A DNA stretch of 64,000 bases from Candidatus Melainabacteria bacterium (GCA_016699165.1 CP064963.1:310001-374000); one strand, 5' to 3'. Numbered from the stretch's first letter, positions 18,028 to 28,369 are shown. Numbers and translations are program-made. The notes: generated by a model from the sequence alone, not told the origin.

Positions 18028-18693
18028 TTAATTAGCTTTGCTGGTATACAGAATCATGTCTACTAAATTTTTGATGTATCTATCGCGTGGCATTTCAAGA
18101 TAATGTTTGGCGCAAAGAATTTCCTGAGACATTATGTATGCGTTTAATGAGCCTACGAAAATGCGGGCTATTGCCTCAGGATCCTGAAAGTGCCATTTTT
18201 CTTCGTTGGAAAAGTATGATGTAATTTTTGCCATCGCCGGCATGATAACTCTTTGCGAGTAAAGATGAGCCAAATCTGGAAATCTTCCTGATTCGCCGAC
18301 CAGTAATCTAAAAAAGGAAATGTATTCCCAGTCGTCCATTCTTTTTAGGAAGTTTTGGGCAAACTTAGTCAGAAACGCTGGCGGATCGAGCTCATATAAG
18401 GAATCGGTATAAGAAGTAGTAACCCATCTTAAAAAGACCGACTCTACAAGGCAACTGAATAAATGATTTTTGTCTTTGAAGTGAGTATATATAGTAGGTT
18501 TCGACACCCCTGCCTCGGCAGCTATTTTGTCCACACTGGCGCCGTCAAAACCATGGGCTAGAAAAATTTTCAGCCCGCCTTGCAGAATTTTGTCGCGCTT
18601 GCTTAGACGTTCATTTGAATCTTTCTCAAGTTCAATGACTTTACTTGTTTTGTTGTTTTTGAGATCGAGACTCTTTTTCATAAAAAACGCCAT
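18028..18693 (-). CDS. TetR-family transcriptional regulator
   Basis: 221 residues, or about 217 if the second ATG at 18681 is used. The helix-turn-helix is classic TetR: RDKILQGGLKIFLAHGFDGASVDKIAAEAGVSKPTIYTHFKDK, split here only for description, at residues 33-75. The C-terminal ligand domain is helical and not assignable. It is divergent from the operon starting at 19018. Two sites with TAAAC/GTTTA half-sites lie in the shared promoter region, so it probably controls both itself and that operon. Confidence 0.9.
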   Translation of the reverse strand: MAFFMKKSLDLKNNKTSKVIELEKDSNERLSKRDKILQGGLKIFLAHGFDGASVDKIAAEAGVSKPTIYTHFKDKNHLFSCLVESVFLRWVTTSYTDSLYELDPPAFLTKFAQNFLKRMDDWEYISFFRLLVGESGRFPDLAHLYSQRVIMPAMAKITSYFSNEEKWHFQDPEAIARIFVGSLNAYIMSQEILCAKHYLEMPRDRYIKNLVDMILYTSKAN

Positions 18694-18726
18694 TAAACTA
18701 ATCGGTAAAGCTTACTACTTAGTTTA
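18694..18726. promoter_or_regulatory. candidate second TetR site next to the regulator gene
   Basis: TAAACTAA at 18694-18701 and TTAGTTTA at 18719-18726 are exact inverted copies separated by 17 bases. They share the half-site of the main operator at 18792 and abut the regulator's start codon. Confidence 0.45.
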
Positions 18727-18781
18727 TGCCCTGAATCTAATATAGCTAACCAGGTTTGACTCACGGGTAGATTAAATCCTC

Positions 18782-18810
18782 TTGACAATTGAAACTAAAC
18801 CGTTTAGTTT
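18782..18810 (+). promoter_or_regulatory. sigma-70-type promoter with overlapping TetR operator
   Basis: TTGACA at 18782-18787 and TAGTTT at 18805-18810 are 17 bases apart, oriented towards 19018. Filling the spacer and -10 is a perfect 9-1-9 palindrome, AAACTAAAC-C-GTTTAGTTT (18792-18810), a typical TetR/AcrR operator. Binding should block polymerase. Confidence 0.75.
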
Positions 18811-19017
18811 AGTTGGAGCAAGTTTTTTATTGGCTTTACTAAATTGAATGCAATTCGAACGTGCGGATTTACGCAAAAGTCTTGCGCGTTCTAACTGAAC
18901 CTTTGCGCGCTCTGCCATAGGAGTGGACTATAGATTTCAGCATACTTAAATGCATTGCCGCACTCGAACGCACTCTTCTCTTACTCACTCTACTTCCATA
19001 AATAAGGAACATCATCC

Positions 19018-20265
19018 ATGCAAAATAGCATTCAAACCAAAGTGGAATTCAAACTCGGTGAAGTGATGGTAGCTTTTGGAATTTTGAGTGCTGAAGAGCT
19101 TCAGCGCGGATTGAAGCTATCTTCGATAACTGGTTTACCTTTAGGTAAGACTCTTATTTTTCTGGAATACATTCACGAGCAGCTACTGCGAGACCTTGTA
19201 GAAGCTCAATCTATGCTGCGCGACAACGTTGTAAGCGTGGAAGAAGTGAGATCGGCAATTAATGTGGTCAAGATAAGCAATCTTCGTTTTGGAGAAGCAC
19301 TGTTTCACCTTGGAATTAAACCAACTGGCGCTTCTTCTAGACTAGGAGAACTTTTGAGTGAAGCAAATAAGATAAATAGCAAACAACTAAAAATTGGACT
19401 ACAGGTCGCAGACCACTCGGGTCTTCCACTTGGTCAGGTGCTTGTTATGCTCAATGTCATCTCGGACGATTGTCTTAGAGTCACTCTTGCTTTGCAGCGT
19501 CAACTTCGCACAGGCGAAATTGTAATGCACACTGCAACAAGCAAAATAAAATCCATGCGTCAGGCTGATATAACTTCTGCGCACCTTCCTTGCGCACCGC
19601 AGGCAACACCATCAAGCGAATCGAGACCTAAGACATTGCTTGGAGATTTATTAGTGCAGGCTGAAATAATTAGTCAGCTAGATCTGTCTCGAGCTTTAAT
19701 CAATCATAGAAAAAGCGGAAATCCAATCGGGCAGCATTTAATAGAAGCTTCGGTAATATCCTCAGAGTTACTTGGACTTGCGCTTCGTCTGCAAATTCTT
19801 ATCTCTCATGACAAAGTAACAGAAGCTGAAGCCATCAAAATTCTCAAAGAAATCCAGTGTCACGCTACCCAGACAAATAGTATTAAATTTGGTGACGATG
19901 ACTCTACCGATTTTAGTTTTCAAGATTTCCTACGTACCAGTAATTATCTTACCTGGAACAAAAAGAAAGAAGTCGTAAAAAGACTTCTTCAAATGCCCAC
20001 TCTTCTTTGCTCAGTCTTGAGAACACTAAATGTGATGCCTGGCCAGAGTGTTGAACAAGCAACACTGATTGAGGATGCATTTAAGAACGATTGTTTGCTT
20101 CGAAGCATCTTGTTTGAAACTCATCGGGTTGAGCGTACTTTTGTAGAATCCGCTTTCGTTTACTACACATTAATGAAAAACGAAAAAATGGGATTCAACG
20201 AAGCGATCATGAATTTTGTGATCAAATCGAAAGGTTTGGAACTAGCTCATTGCCTTACTGCGTAA
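19018..20265 (+). CDS. MshEN-like repeat protein
   Basis: 415 residues starting at 19018, after AAGGA. At least three repeats of about 60-90 residues share the pattern LGEVMVAFGILSAEEL ... GLPLGKTLIFL. The copies start near residues 12, 103 and 200. This is the fold of the N-terminal domain of GspE/MshE/PilB ATPases, which can bind c-di-GMP, but no ATPase domain follows. The last 130 residues are unique. It is the first gene after the TetR-controlled promoter and is 33 bases upstream of the giant gene, so it may regulate or assist that protein. Confidence 0.65.
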   Translation: MQNSIQTKVEFKLGEVMVAFGILSAEELQRGLKLSSITGLPLGKTLIFLEYIHEQLLRDLVEAQSMLRDNVVSVEEVRSAINVVKISNLRFGEALFHLGIKPTGASSRLGELLSEANKINSKQLKIGLQVADHSGLPLGQVLVMLNVISDDCLRVTLALQRQLRTGEIVMHTATSKIKSMRQADITSAHLPCAPQATPSSESRPKTLLGDLLVQAEIISQLDLSRALINHRKSGNPIGQHLIEASVISSELLGLALRLQILISHDKVTEAEAIKILKEIQCHATQTNSIKFGDDDSTDFSFQDFLRTSNYLTWNKKKEVVKRLLQMPTLLCSVLRTLNVMPGQSVEQATLIEDAFKNDCLLRSILFETHRVERTFVESAFVYYTLMKNEKMGFNEAIMNFVIKSKGLELAHCLTA

Positions 20266-20298
20266 AAGTGTTGATACCAATCGGAAATTATTGATTCT

Positions 20299-22131
20299 AT
20301 GGAAACGCAAGCAAGACAACCTGAAGCAGTAGAGCCGCAAACGCAAGATTTTACTCCACCAGAGAAAATCTCAGACCAGAGCGCCTATAAATTCTCGGTT
20401 GATGTTTGGCAAGATACAAAATCTCCGTTATCGATTGCTACTGCAGTCATTCCAGAGCGAACAAGTAAATTTTTGCCTGAGCTGATTCTGACTAATTCCA
20501 GTATTGCAGATCGTGACATTGATCGAAGCGATGCCGGAGCCAGACTAACTGAGATCATTAATACAAATAAGCAAAAACACGATACTCGAAGTGGTATCAC
20601 TTTAGACCAGCGCACGGCCTTAGATATACAACGATTTATTCGAAACGAATTAAGATCTGGCTCAAGCCCTGAGTCTTTAGCTAAGCTATTGAAAAATGTG
20701 CCTGGTCCCTGGACTGTGCAATTGGCAAAGGACGCAAAAGGCCTCGACCAATTTGTAGTCGCCAAAGCTGATGCCAAAGGTGTAATGCGCGAATTTGCAT
20801 TGATTCGAACAGGAGATGTATCTGTTGGTGATAACAAACCTGAGACTTTATTGCAGACTGGCGCTCGTTTAGCAGAACGCTTTGATGTCTTACGCGAAAA
20901 TCCTGTTTTACTAAAGTCATACATAAAAGGAATCGCCGACTTTGCAAAGAGACTTCCTGAAGGCGATGCGCGCAACCAATTCATTAGAGGCATCAATGAA
21001 AGATTGCAAGCTAATCCTCAAACCAAACACCTTGAAATTCAGATTCAAAAAGATAACACAGGTAAAGATGCAAGTTTGGCTCTTGTCGATAAGAGCAACT
21101 CTGGAGTGTTGGGCGAGCAAAATAAGGTCGAAAAGCCTTTGGTTGCAGCTTCAAAAGAATCGGAAGATGCGCTTAGACGTTTGTTTGCTTCGCGGCAAGC
21201 TGTTATAGCTAGAGAGCGCCCAGCCGATATCGAAAAATTTAGTGCCCAGTTGATAGAGAGAATAAAGACTTACGATGCTAAACAGCCTCAATCTGTTCTG
21301 CCTGAATTTATTGCTTTTGCCAAAAACATCAATGGTCAGGACTTTGCTAAGTTGAGCAAAGCCTTTAATCTCGCTCTACAGGCTGAAGCTAGACTTAATC
21401 CCGAAATAGACCTAAAAGATTTGGCTCTTCGATTTAATACAGGGCTTAAAGAATTCGGAAAATATTCAGTTCAAACAGTGCGTCTTCAAGATGGACAATC
21501 TGCAATTGTGCTCAAAAGTGGTGAGCGATTAATAGCGGGATTACCTCAAAATGTAATCGATGCATCGAGACAAACTCAAAAAACAGCGCGAGATTACAGT
21601 CAATTTATAGAGTCATTGAAGTCTATAGGAGCAGACCCCAAAAAACCAATATCGCTTGGAGAACCTTTTGCAAAGCTAGCTAAACATATTGATCTCAACA
21701 AATTTCCCCAGTTAGGCGATGTACTTAGAGAAGCACTTACCAGGTCATTGCAGCAAGGTATAAAAATAAATCCCAATGCAGATCCAAAAGAAATGGTGGC
21801 GGCGTTTAACAAATCACTAGAAGCGCAAGGAATTAAAGATTTAAGAATAGATCTTAAGAATGGCAAAATCGAGCTTACTCAAGTAAAAGATAAACAGGAA
21901 AAAGTCATTGCCCAAATAGACTCGCGCGAGTTTATGCCACCAGAAAAACTTTTTGCTCAGTCTGTGAAAGATGCTAAATCTGATGCTCAACGAATAATTG
22001 CCTTGCAAGACGCAATCCGCACTATAAGAGCAACGGAAGCAGGTCGAAATTTAAAGCCAGAAGAAATAGTGAATCAGCTGAATCAAGCACTTAAAGTCGA
22101 AAAAAATAGATGGTATATCACTCAGGTTTGA
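20299..22131 (+). CDS. giant polymorphic-toxin-like protein, segment 1 (N-terminus)
   Basis: 610 residues without signal peptide. After an acidic leader, repeats of about 110 residues recur, each with a helical part (FAKRLPEGDARNQFIRGINE) and a beta part (KDLRIDLKNGKIELTQV). The frame ends at 22129 because a run of seven A at 22100-22106 is one too long. In the next frame the repeat continues (IDGISLRFDSKSQQIQL) straight into segment 2. It belongs to one gene spanning 20299-29383. Confidence 0.7.
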   Translation: METQARQPEAVEPQTQDFTPPEKISDQSAYKFSVDVWQDTKSPLSIATAVIPERTSKFLPELILTNSSIADRDIDRSDAGARLTEIINTNKQKHDTRSGITLDQRTALDIQRFIRNELRSGSSPESLAKLLKNVPGPWTVQLAKDAKGLDQFVVAKADAKGVMREFALIRTGDVSVGDNKPETLLQTGARLAERFDVLRENPVLLKSYIKGIADFAKRLPEGDARNQFIRGINERLQANPQTKHLEIQIQKDNTGKDASLALVDKSNSGVLGEQNKVEKPLVAASKESEDALRRLFASRQAVIARERPADIEKFSAQLIERIKTYDAKQPQSVLPEFIAFAKNINGQDFAKLSKAFNLALQAEARLNPEIDLKDLALRFNTGLKEFGKYSVQTVRLQDGQSAIVLKSGERLIAGLPQNVIDASRQTQKTARDYSQFIESLKSIGADPKKPISLGEPFAKLAKHIDLNKFPQLGDVLREALTRSLQQGIKINPNADPKEMVAAFNKSLEAQGIKDLRIDLKNGKIELTQVKDKQEKVIAQIDSREFMPPEKLFAQSVKDAKSDAQRIIALQDAIRTIRATEAGRNLKPEEIVNQLNQALKVEKNRWYITQV

Positions 22132-22210
22132 TTCTAAAAGCCAACAAATTCAACTGCACAAGAAAGATGGCAATCAAGAAAAGTTAGTAGGCAAAATAAA
22201 TATCACAGAT

Positions 22211-25200
22211 TTGGCTAAAAATCCGGCTCAAGAAACGATGCCGGAATTAGCAGCTCGAATTGCTACACCAATGTCCGTGATGACCCCAAAAGAATATCAA
22301 GAATACTGGAATCAAGTGGTATCAGATTTGGCGAAAATGCCCAAAGAGTTTCAGGAAGACTTTGTCAAAGCTCTAAATTCTGAATTTGCCAAACGTCCTG
22401 ACACTCAGGCATTGTCGGTCCAGTTCAATCAAAATAAAGATGGACTGAAATTGGTATCAACTGTAGAGGGAAATACTGCCAATTTAGCAGAAGCAAAATT
22501 TTCAGATGTAAGTGCGCGCACTCAGTTACAGAAGTCTGATGAATTGTTGAAAAAAACTTTCCCCGAGCGGACATTGGCACAACTAGATTCCCCAAGAAAA
22601 AGAGAGTTGGCTCTTCAACTAGTAACTTCAAAAGATCCCAGAGAACAACTAGTTGCTGCAAGAGAACTGGCTGCACTGAATGTCAAAAATATTAAGTTCA
22701 TAGATGATGGTGGAAAAGAACGGAATCTGACTATTTCTGTTAAAGGAATTGGAAAATCAGGATCATATGTTCATGTTTTTGGAAACGACGATAATGGAGT
22801 TTCACGTATCGTACTGAGAGGGATTAGTGGTCTCGACGGCTCTATCAGGCAAGAAATAGGAAGAAACGGAAAACCGGCAGATTTTTACGGTGATATCTGG
22901 AAGAACAGAGTCGGACAAAAATCATATTTGACAGGTGCACAAGATAAACTTTTAGCTAGTGTTAAGATACCAGGTAATCCACAAGAGTCGCATTTAAAAT
23001 TTAATTTGCCGCTAATAGCTCCGGCAGAAATTCCTCGACACAGAGAAGTAACTGTTGTTAGACCGACAGTTCAAGGAGTACCATTTGACGTTGACCGTGC
23101 AGTAAAGGGGCTCAGCGATGCTGGTGTAGGCAATTTAGATGGACTGGGCAAAGACAAATATTCTTTTGAATCTGTAAAGAGACAGTTGCAAGAATATTCG
23201 AAAGAACAGCTCGAGCAGATCAAGCAAGCTTTTAAACAGAAACACAATTTGGATTTGGAAAAGGCTTTAACGCATACGTTTTCTGGTCCGCAACTAGTAG
23301 AACTGCAACAACTGCTAAAAGGAAATTATGACAGTGTGACTGTTGTGATGACAGCTCTAGCTAACTTGAACCAAACATTTTTTAACTACCAATTGATGAA
23401 AGTCTTGCGTGACACTTTTGCTCACAAAACCAGTGAAGAAATTCTTCAAATGGATGCTCAATTCAAAGAACGTAATGGTGGCAAATCCATGTTCGATGTA
23501 TTGAAAGAGCAAGTGAAAGGCGATCCAGTCAATAAAGAATTTTTGGATACCTATTTCAAGGGAGTCGATAAGCGCCAAGATACAGACATAGTCAAACTAG
23601 CCAAAATTGCTATAGACTCTGGCGACATCGAATTATTCAAAGAGGCATTTCGTAATTCATCGCCTGATGCAAGAAAACTGTTCAAATCTACTTATCCAAA
23701 CGATCTGACTTCGATAACATTTGGTTCCAGAGATAACTTTAGAATTGCAAATGAAATACTGGATAAAGGTGAAGTAAGTGTAGCCACAGAAATCTACTTA
23801 CAAAGCGGGATTTTGTCTTCTACTCAGCGCGGGGTCGATTCCGCCATCGACAAAATGACATTAGAACAGAGAAAAAGCTATTTTGCAGGAAAAGCTTTTG
23901 AACAAAAGAGCCCTGAGGAAATAGCCAAGTTAACTGGAGCGGATAAAGAAAACTGGCTATATTACAAATCAATCAAAGAGCAGATGAAAGATGCTCCACT
24001 TACCTATACAGCCTGGAAGGTTGCGCGTTGGGAGGATCGAATCAAGTATGGAAAAGAAGGTTCTTTAGTAACCAAGTTACTAGAGCACCAGGGCAATATC
24101 TATAACAGTTTTGCCGATACTATAATTAGTACCAGTATCGATAACATGTCAGAAACTGACTTTAAACGTGCTCAGGATCCTTTGTTGGGCAAAGAATTCA
24201 GACAACAGGTTGAACAAGCGCTTCGCGTAGTGGGCAAAAGCTCGGATGCAATTGCTCAAATAATGAAAGCGTATGATTCTAAAATCGGACTCTCGAAAAT
24301 AGAGCCTTGGACAATAGATCCAAAAGTCACGTTTGAAAATTCAACCTCACGCTCGACACTTGAGGCGATTGATCAAAAGCGCGGTTATTTCATGCCAGAT
24401 CGCGCTGGCATTCTTGAAGCAATATTGAAAATGTCTAAATCAGAACAGGCTCAATTCTTGCAAAAGGAACCGCCAAGCAAATTTAGAACTGAGTTATTGA
24501 ATGTGATTAATACCACCTGGTCGCTTACCGACGAAGATAGAAAATCCGCTTTGAGAATACTTTCGCGCCTAGATGAAACTAAAGAACTCAAAGCAGATGT
24601 ACTTGATGAAATAACCATTCTTGCTGCTAAAGGTGCCAAGACAAGTGAATTTGTAAAAGTACTCGAAAAGGCGTTCCAAGATCCAGAACTCCTAGCTCGT
24701 ATTAACAAAAATGATGCTCTTCGCCAGGAGTATGTGAATCTCTTGCGATACAGCGTTCCTTATGAAGATTATTTCAAATATATCGAGCCTTACTTAAATA
24801 CAGGCAAGCTTGATTTCAAAACAAAGTCTACTCTATTCGATAACTTTTTCTGGTCGCATGACGATGTGCAAGGAATTTTAGATGCAGTAAAAGGCGCAAC
24901 CAAACAAGACCGAGCCGATATACTTAAAAACGCAGATTCAATTTTGCCATTCTTAACTGACGAGCAAAGAAAACTAGTAGTAAAAGTAGCGAAGCAAGAT
25001 GGTGAAATTAAACCAGAAGACAAACTGCGCGCAGCTATACTGACAGGTAAAGCCGACCTTGTAAGACAAACCGCTGAGGCAATGAAACCCGAGGAGCGTA
25101 TACTCGCTCGCAGTGCCTATGAAAAAGAATTCGGGACCCAGTTATTGACCGATCTGATTCGTGTTGGCAAATTCGATGCTCAGATGGCAACACGTTTGTT

Positions 25201-26803
25201 TGAGCGTCCTAAATCTACAGAGCAAAGATTTATTGATGTACAAGATGAGTTCTCTGCTCGCATGGGAGGATTTTCTGAGTGGTTCGTCAATCTGTACGAT
25301 GGGTCCGGTTCTCAAGCCTACAACAGAATGAATGAAGTGGTTGAAGCGCTAAGCAAAGCCAAATTATTGAATACAGATCTAACTGAAGAAGAACAAAAGC
25401 GATTATTTGATGGAGTTCGAAATGTTCTGGAGAACTGGCGTCAATCTAGAAACGCCGGAGCAGAGGTAGCGGCAGATTTAGTTATAATGGCAGGCGCCAT
25501 AATATTATCGCTACCAAGCGGTGGTGCCAGTTTGTCAGCACTTGCAGCCACATCTGTTGGACGAGCCATAATCAAAACATTACTAAAGAACGGTGCCACC
25601 AGATTAGCTACAGAAGCTGCAATTGCAGCAGCATTAAGACCTGGTATCAAAGAACTAATCATGCAGGAAGACTACGATCTCTTCAGTAAAGAGGGGGGCG
25701 CTGATGCTGTAATTGGTGCTCTTAGTCTGTTGCTAATGAAAGTAGGCCCGCAAGAACTTGCAAAAGTAACTGGATTATTTTCAAAGCCTGCAAATGCACT
25801 CTCACAAGAATTTGGTCAAGCCGCAGTCAGAACCGGTGATAAAATTGCCGAAGAATTTATACGACGCGCAGGTTTGATTTCCGAGCGAGCTATCGCAGAC
25901 TTAAGCCAGCGTTCTCTTCCTGCAGTGATTAAAGCTAGCGAAAAGGTTTTCGAGCAAGAGGTTCGCCAATTTCTAATTAAATCGCTGGTGGATGGTGGAA
26001 CACTCAGCGCTAAAGAATTAGCTGAAAAATTGGCATCTAATCCAGCTTTTAGAAAACTAGTCGAAGACCAGATCAACGCAAAGATCTCGCACTTTGGTAA
26101 AGAAGCCATACTAAAAGGTATCCCGATAGAAAAATTCACAGCAAAATACTTGTCTGATCCAAGGTTTATTCGTGAGCTAGAAACTATTGTGGAAAGCGGG
26201 TTGAAAGAAGCTCTCAAGGATTTAAGCAAATTATCTCTGATTGGTCAAAGACAACTTTTACAGACTTCTACCGGCGCGCTTACAGGCGGATTCGACGGAT
26301 TCGCTCGCGGAATCACGCAGTGGGATCCGAGTTTGTCACCCGAGGAGAATATTCATAACATATTGCTCCAAACAAGTACTGCAACCGTATTAGGTGGCGT
26401 ATTTACTACAGTCATTTCGGCACCTGGCAATATTTATAAAGCAGCAAGAACTGGCGATAAAATGCCATTAAGGCAGATACCGTTTAACAAAGTAGAACCT
26501 GAAACTCAGAAATTAATACCAGAAAGAGAATTATCTACTCCAGATAGATTCGAAATTCTAAGAAGGAGCTTGGACGCCAAACAAGCACGAAGAGTCGAGT
26601 CAGTCAAAGCGAATCTCACTGCAGAACAAGCAAACGTCTTAAGCAAAGAACATATAGATATTTTGGCGCAAAACTATAGCAAAGTGCCAAAAGACATTAT
26701 TACTAAGATCAGCCCAGACGATTTACTCACAATAGTAAAGGCTACTGAAAAGCTTCAAAGGAACTGGTTCTTCCTGCAAGTGATTACACTGCTGCACTTA
26801 TAA
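22211..26803 (+). CDS. giant polymorphic-toxin-like protein, segment 2 (core)
   Basis: 1530 residues. The open frame actually extends back to about 22107, so this start is artificial. Residues 1-280 continue the N-terminal repeats. Residues 290-900 are helical repeats, some annexin-like (DRAVKGLSDAGVG ... YSKEQLEQIKQAFKQKHN). Residues 1090-1160 are hydrophobic (DLVIMAGAIILSLPSGGAS), and near 1390 GALTGGFDGFARG resembles pre-toxin linkers. Frame lost at 26757-26759, where one A appears to be missing; the continuation runs into segment 3. Confidence 0.7.
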   Translation: MAKNPAQETMPELAARIATPMSVMTPKEYQEYWNQVVSDLAKMPKEFQEDFVKALNSEFAKRPDTQALSVQFNQNKDGLKLVSTVEGNTANLAEAKFSDVSARTQLQKSDELLKKTFPERTLAQLDSPRKRELALQLVTSKDPREQLVAARELAALNVKNIKFIDDGGKERNLTISVKGIGKSGSYVHVFGNDDNGVSRIVLRGISGLDGSIRQEIGRNGKPADFYGDIWKNRVGQKSYLTGAQDKLLASVKIPGNPQESHLKFNLPLIAPAEIPRHREVTVVRPTVQGVPFDVDRAVKGLSDAGVGNLDGLGKDKYSFESVKRQLQEYSKEQLEQIKQAFKQKHNLDLEKALTHTFSGPQLVELQQLLKGNYDSVTVVMTALANLNQTFFNYQLMKVLRDTFAHKTSEEILQMDAQFKERNGGKSMFDVLKEQVKGDPVNKEFLDTYFKGVDKRQDTDIVKLAKIAIDSGDIELFKEAFRNSSPDARKLFKSTYPNDLTSITFGSRDNFRIANEILDKGEVSVATEIYLQSGILSSTQRGVDSAIDKMTLEQRKSYFAGKAFEQKSPEEIAKLTGADKENWLYYKSIKEQMKDAPLTYTAWKVARWEDRIKYGKEGSLVTKLLEHQGNIYNSFADTIISTSIDNMSETDFKRAQDPLLGKEFRQQVEQALRVVGKSSDAIAQIMKAYDSKIGLSKIEPWTIDPKVTFENSTSRSTLEAIDQKRGYFMPDRAGILEAILKMSKSEQAQFLQKEPPSKFRTELLNVINTTWSLTDEDRKSALRILSRLDETKELKADVLDEITILAAKGAKTSEFVKVLEKAFQDPELLARINKNDALRQEYVNLLRYSVPYEDYFKYIEPYLNTGKLDFKTKSTLFDNFFWSHDDVQGILDAVKGATKQDRADILKNADSILPFLTDEQRKLVVKVAKQDGEIKPEDKLRAAILTGKADLVRQTAEAMKPEERILARSAYEKEFGTQLLTDLIRVGKFDAQMATRLFERPKSTEQRFIDVQDEFSARMGGFSEWFVNLYDGSGSQAYNRMNEVVEALSKAKLLNTDLTEEEQKRLFDGVRNVLENWRQSRNAGAEVAADLVIMAGAIILSLPSGGASLSALAATSVGRAIIKTLLKNGATRLATEAAIAAALRPGIKELIMQEDYDLFSKEGGADAVIGALSLLLMKVGPQELAKVTGLFSKPANALSQEFGQAAVRTGDKIAEEFIRRAGLISERAIADLSQRSLPAVIKASEKVFEQEVRQFLIKSLVDGGTLSAKELAEKLASNPAFRKLVEDQINAKISHFGKEAILKGIPIEKFTAKYLSDPRFIRELETIVESGLKEALKDLSKLSLIGQRQLLQTSTGALTGGFDGFARGITQWDPSLSPEENIHNILLQTSTATVLGGVFTTVISAPGNIYKAARTGDKMPLRQIPFNKVEPETQKLIPERELSTPDRFEILRRSLDAKQARRVESVKANLTAEQANVLSKEHIDILAQNYSKVPKDIITKISPDDLLTIVKATEKLQRNWFFLQVITLLHL

Positions 26804-26871
26804 AATATCCTAAACTCGGCTCCTGGATTTTAGAGCATGCATCTGTTTTAAAGACCGAACAACTATATTCG

Positions 26872-27156
26872 GTGCTTCGAAATTGGGAAAAACTCACCGA
26901 CGCTCAAAGAGCTCTTTCGCCAGATCAACTTATGGTTGAAATTAGAAAGTTGTATCCAAAAGCCGAAATCCCAGGTCCTCAGCGTCGCCTAAGACTGGAA
27001 GGCGACAGAATCATAAACGAAGAAGTTCCGCTTGTTCCAAATTTTAGTTCAAAGAAACTTGGAGACACAGATAAATCGCAGGAAGTCTCTTTTGTAGAGC
27101 ACAAAATAAGATTTAAAGGTGATGAGGGTACTGGCAGATTCCAACTCACAAGTTAA
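26872..27156 (+). CDS. giant toxin-like protein, segment 3
   Basis: 94 residues in a third frame. The frame is open upstream to 26760 (KELVLPASDYTAALIKY), directly continuing segment 2 if one A is added. It includes a Pro/Arg-rich part, GPQRRLRLEGDRI, and stops at 27154 where one T appears missing. Not an independent gene. Confidence 0.55.
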   Translation: MLRNWEKLTDAQRALSPDQLMVEIRKLYPKAEIPGPQRRLRLEGDRIINEEVPLVPNFSSKKLGDTDKSQEVSFVEHKIRFKGDEGTGRFQLTS

Positions 27157-27245
27157 ATAAAAGTGATGGCGGACCAATTAAACTCCATATAATCGTAAAT
27201 TCCGTTGAGGATTTCAAAAATGTTTATTCGGTTCTTTTTCCTCAT

Positions 27246-28340
27246 TTGGCAAAAGACGCAGAGTTGGATAATCTTCTATTAGGATGGAAGTCTATAGATC
27301 CAAGATTTGCCATCTATGGTGAAGACTGGGCAGATATGATTGTAAGAAGACGATTGGATGCCCAAAAGGATTTGAAGCCATTTGAGCAATTGTCAGAGGA
27401 ATCAATAAGAAACGGATTCATATTTCCCAATGGTATTAAACAAGGTGGCAAAGGCTTTACTATTTATCTTAAAGAAGGACAAGATTTTAGAGCAATCGTT
27501 GATAAAATCGACCAAATTTTAGTGAAAAGTGGAGCTGAACTTAGAAGTTCAATTCCAGCAGAACATGCAAGTGTGGATCTAGTTGTTGGTGCCTCCAAAA
27601 GAATAGGCATTGCAAGACAACAATGGCGCCTTGGTCAATTTGGACCAAATAAGATTAATAAAGGCGCAGTGTTAGAGGACGAAGTAGTTACAGCAATTAA
27701 GCGTCGCTATAATATTGCCTCAGATGTTTCGTTGACTGATGACATACTTAGAAAATTCGAGAGTGAAGTTGGAATCCTTCCCGATTCGTTAGTCTACTCG
27801 CAAGACGGTAGGCAGCTATTGCTGAAGCTAAATAGAAGAGATTTTAAGGAGATCAGAGAAGTCAGTTCAGGAAATTGGGTTTATGTAGATGAGTCTAAAG
27901 CATTCAGTGAATATGGTTTAGTTGATAGACCAGCTCTTTATGCACTCTATAGAAAGCTCAATTTAGAGCCATCAGATTTCATTGAAACGACCACACAACC
28001 ACCAGCAATACCGTTAAGAGGTAGAGTTGACGGAGTCACAAAATATACACATTCTCAATCACGTGTTTATAAACCAGAGTTTGAAACTCCCACACCAGAG
28101 AAATTAGCCCAATACAGACACCGCTATGCAGCCTTGCAAGAGGCTAGTCTTGAGTCACTATTTCGCAGTTTGGATGTTCCATTTGAACAAGTAGGCGAAT
28201 TGTCCGCGTCATTGAGAAGTCATCACGTAAAGGTAGTTGATTTTCGAAATCAGTTGAGAGCATTCGAAGAGAAACTTAAGAGTGAAGGAAACTTTCCTCC
28301 AAAAGTTTCAAGCAAAGAGTTTTTGAACTCCAAGCTCTGA
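27246..28340 (+). CDS. giant toxin-like protein, segment 4
   Basis: 364 residues; the frame is open upstream to 27155 (LNKSDGGPIKLHIIVNSVED), fusing to segment 3 after restoring one T. It contains an alpha/beta region with a Gly-rich KQGGKGFTIYLKEGQDF and a variable tail. The frame is lost at the T run 28320-28324, where a sixth T would restore it. Domain not recognised. Confidence 0.55.
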   Translation: MAKDAELDNLLLGWKSIDPRFAIYGEDWADMIVRRRLDAQKDLKPFEQLSEESIRNGFIFPNGIKQGGKGFTIYLKEGQDFRAIVDKIDQILVKSGAELRSSIPAEHASVDLVVGASKRIGIARQQWRLGQFGPNKINKGAVLEDEVVTAIKRRYNIASDVSLTDDILRKFESEVGILPDSLVYSQDGRQLLLKLNRRDFKEIREVSSGNWVYVDESKAFSEYGLVDRPALYALYRKLNLEPSDFIETTTQPPAIPLRGRVDGVTKYTHSQSRVYKPEFETPTPEKLAQYRHRYAALQEASLESLFRSLDVPFEQVGELSASLRSHHVKVVDFRNQLRAFEEKLKSEGNFPPKVSSKEFLNSKL

Positions 28341-28369
28341 AAGACGAATACATCCTGTCCAGAGCTCAT

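Noticed and set aside
20385..20996. 203-residue leftward frame opposite the giant gene
   Set aside because: Mirrors codon bias of the plus-strand gene; no start signal and no recognisable motif.
22100..22106. Programmed ribosomal frameshifting to make the giant protein
   Set aside because: Six separate shifts at unrelated short homopolymers in one gene, not all in the same direction, are far more likely indels than programmed events.
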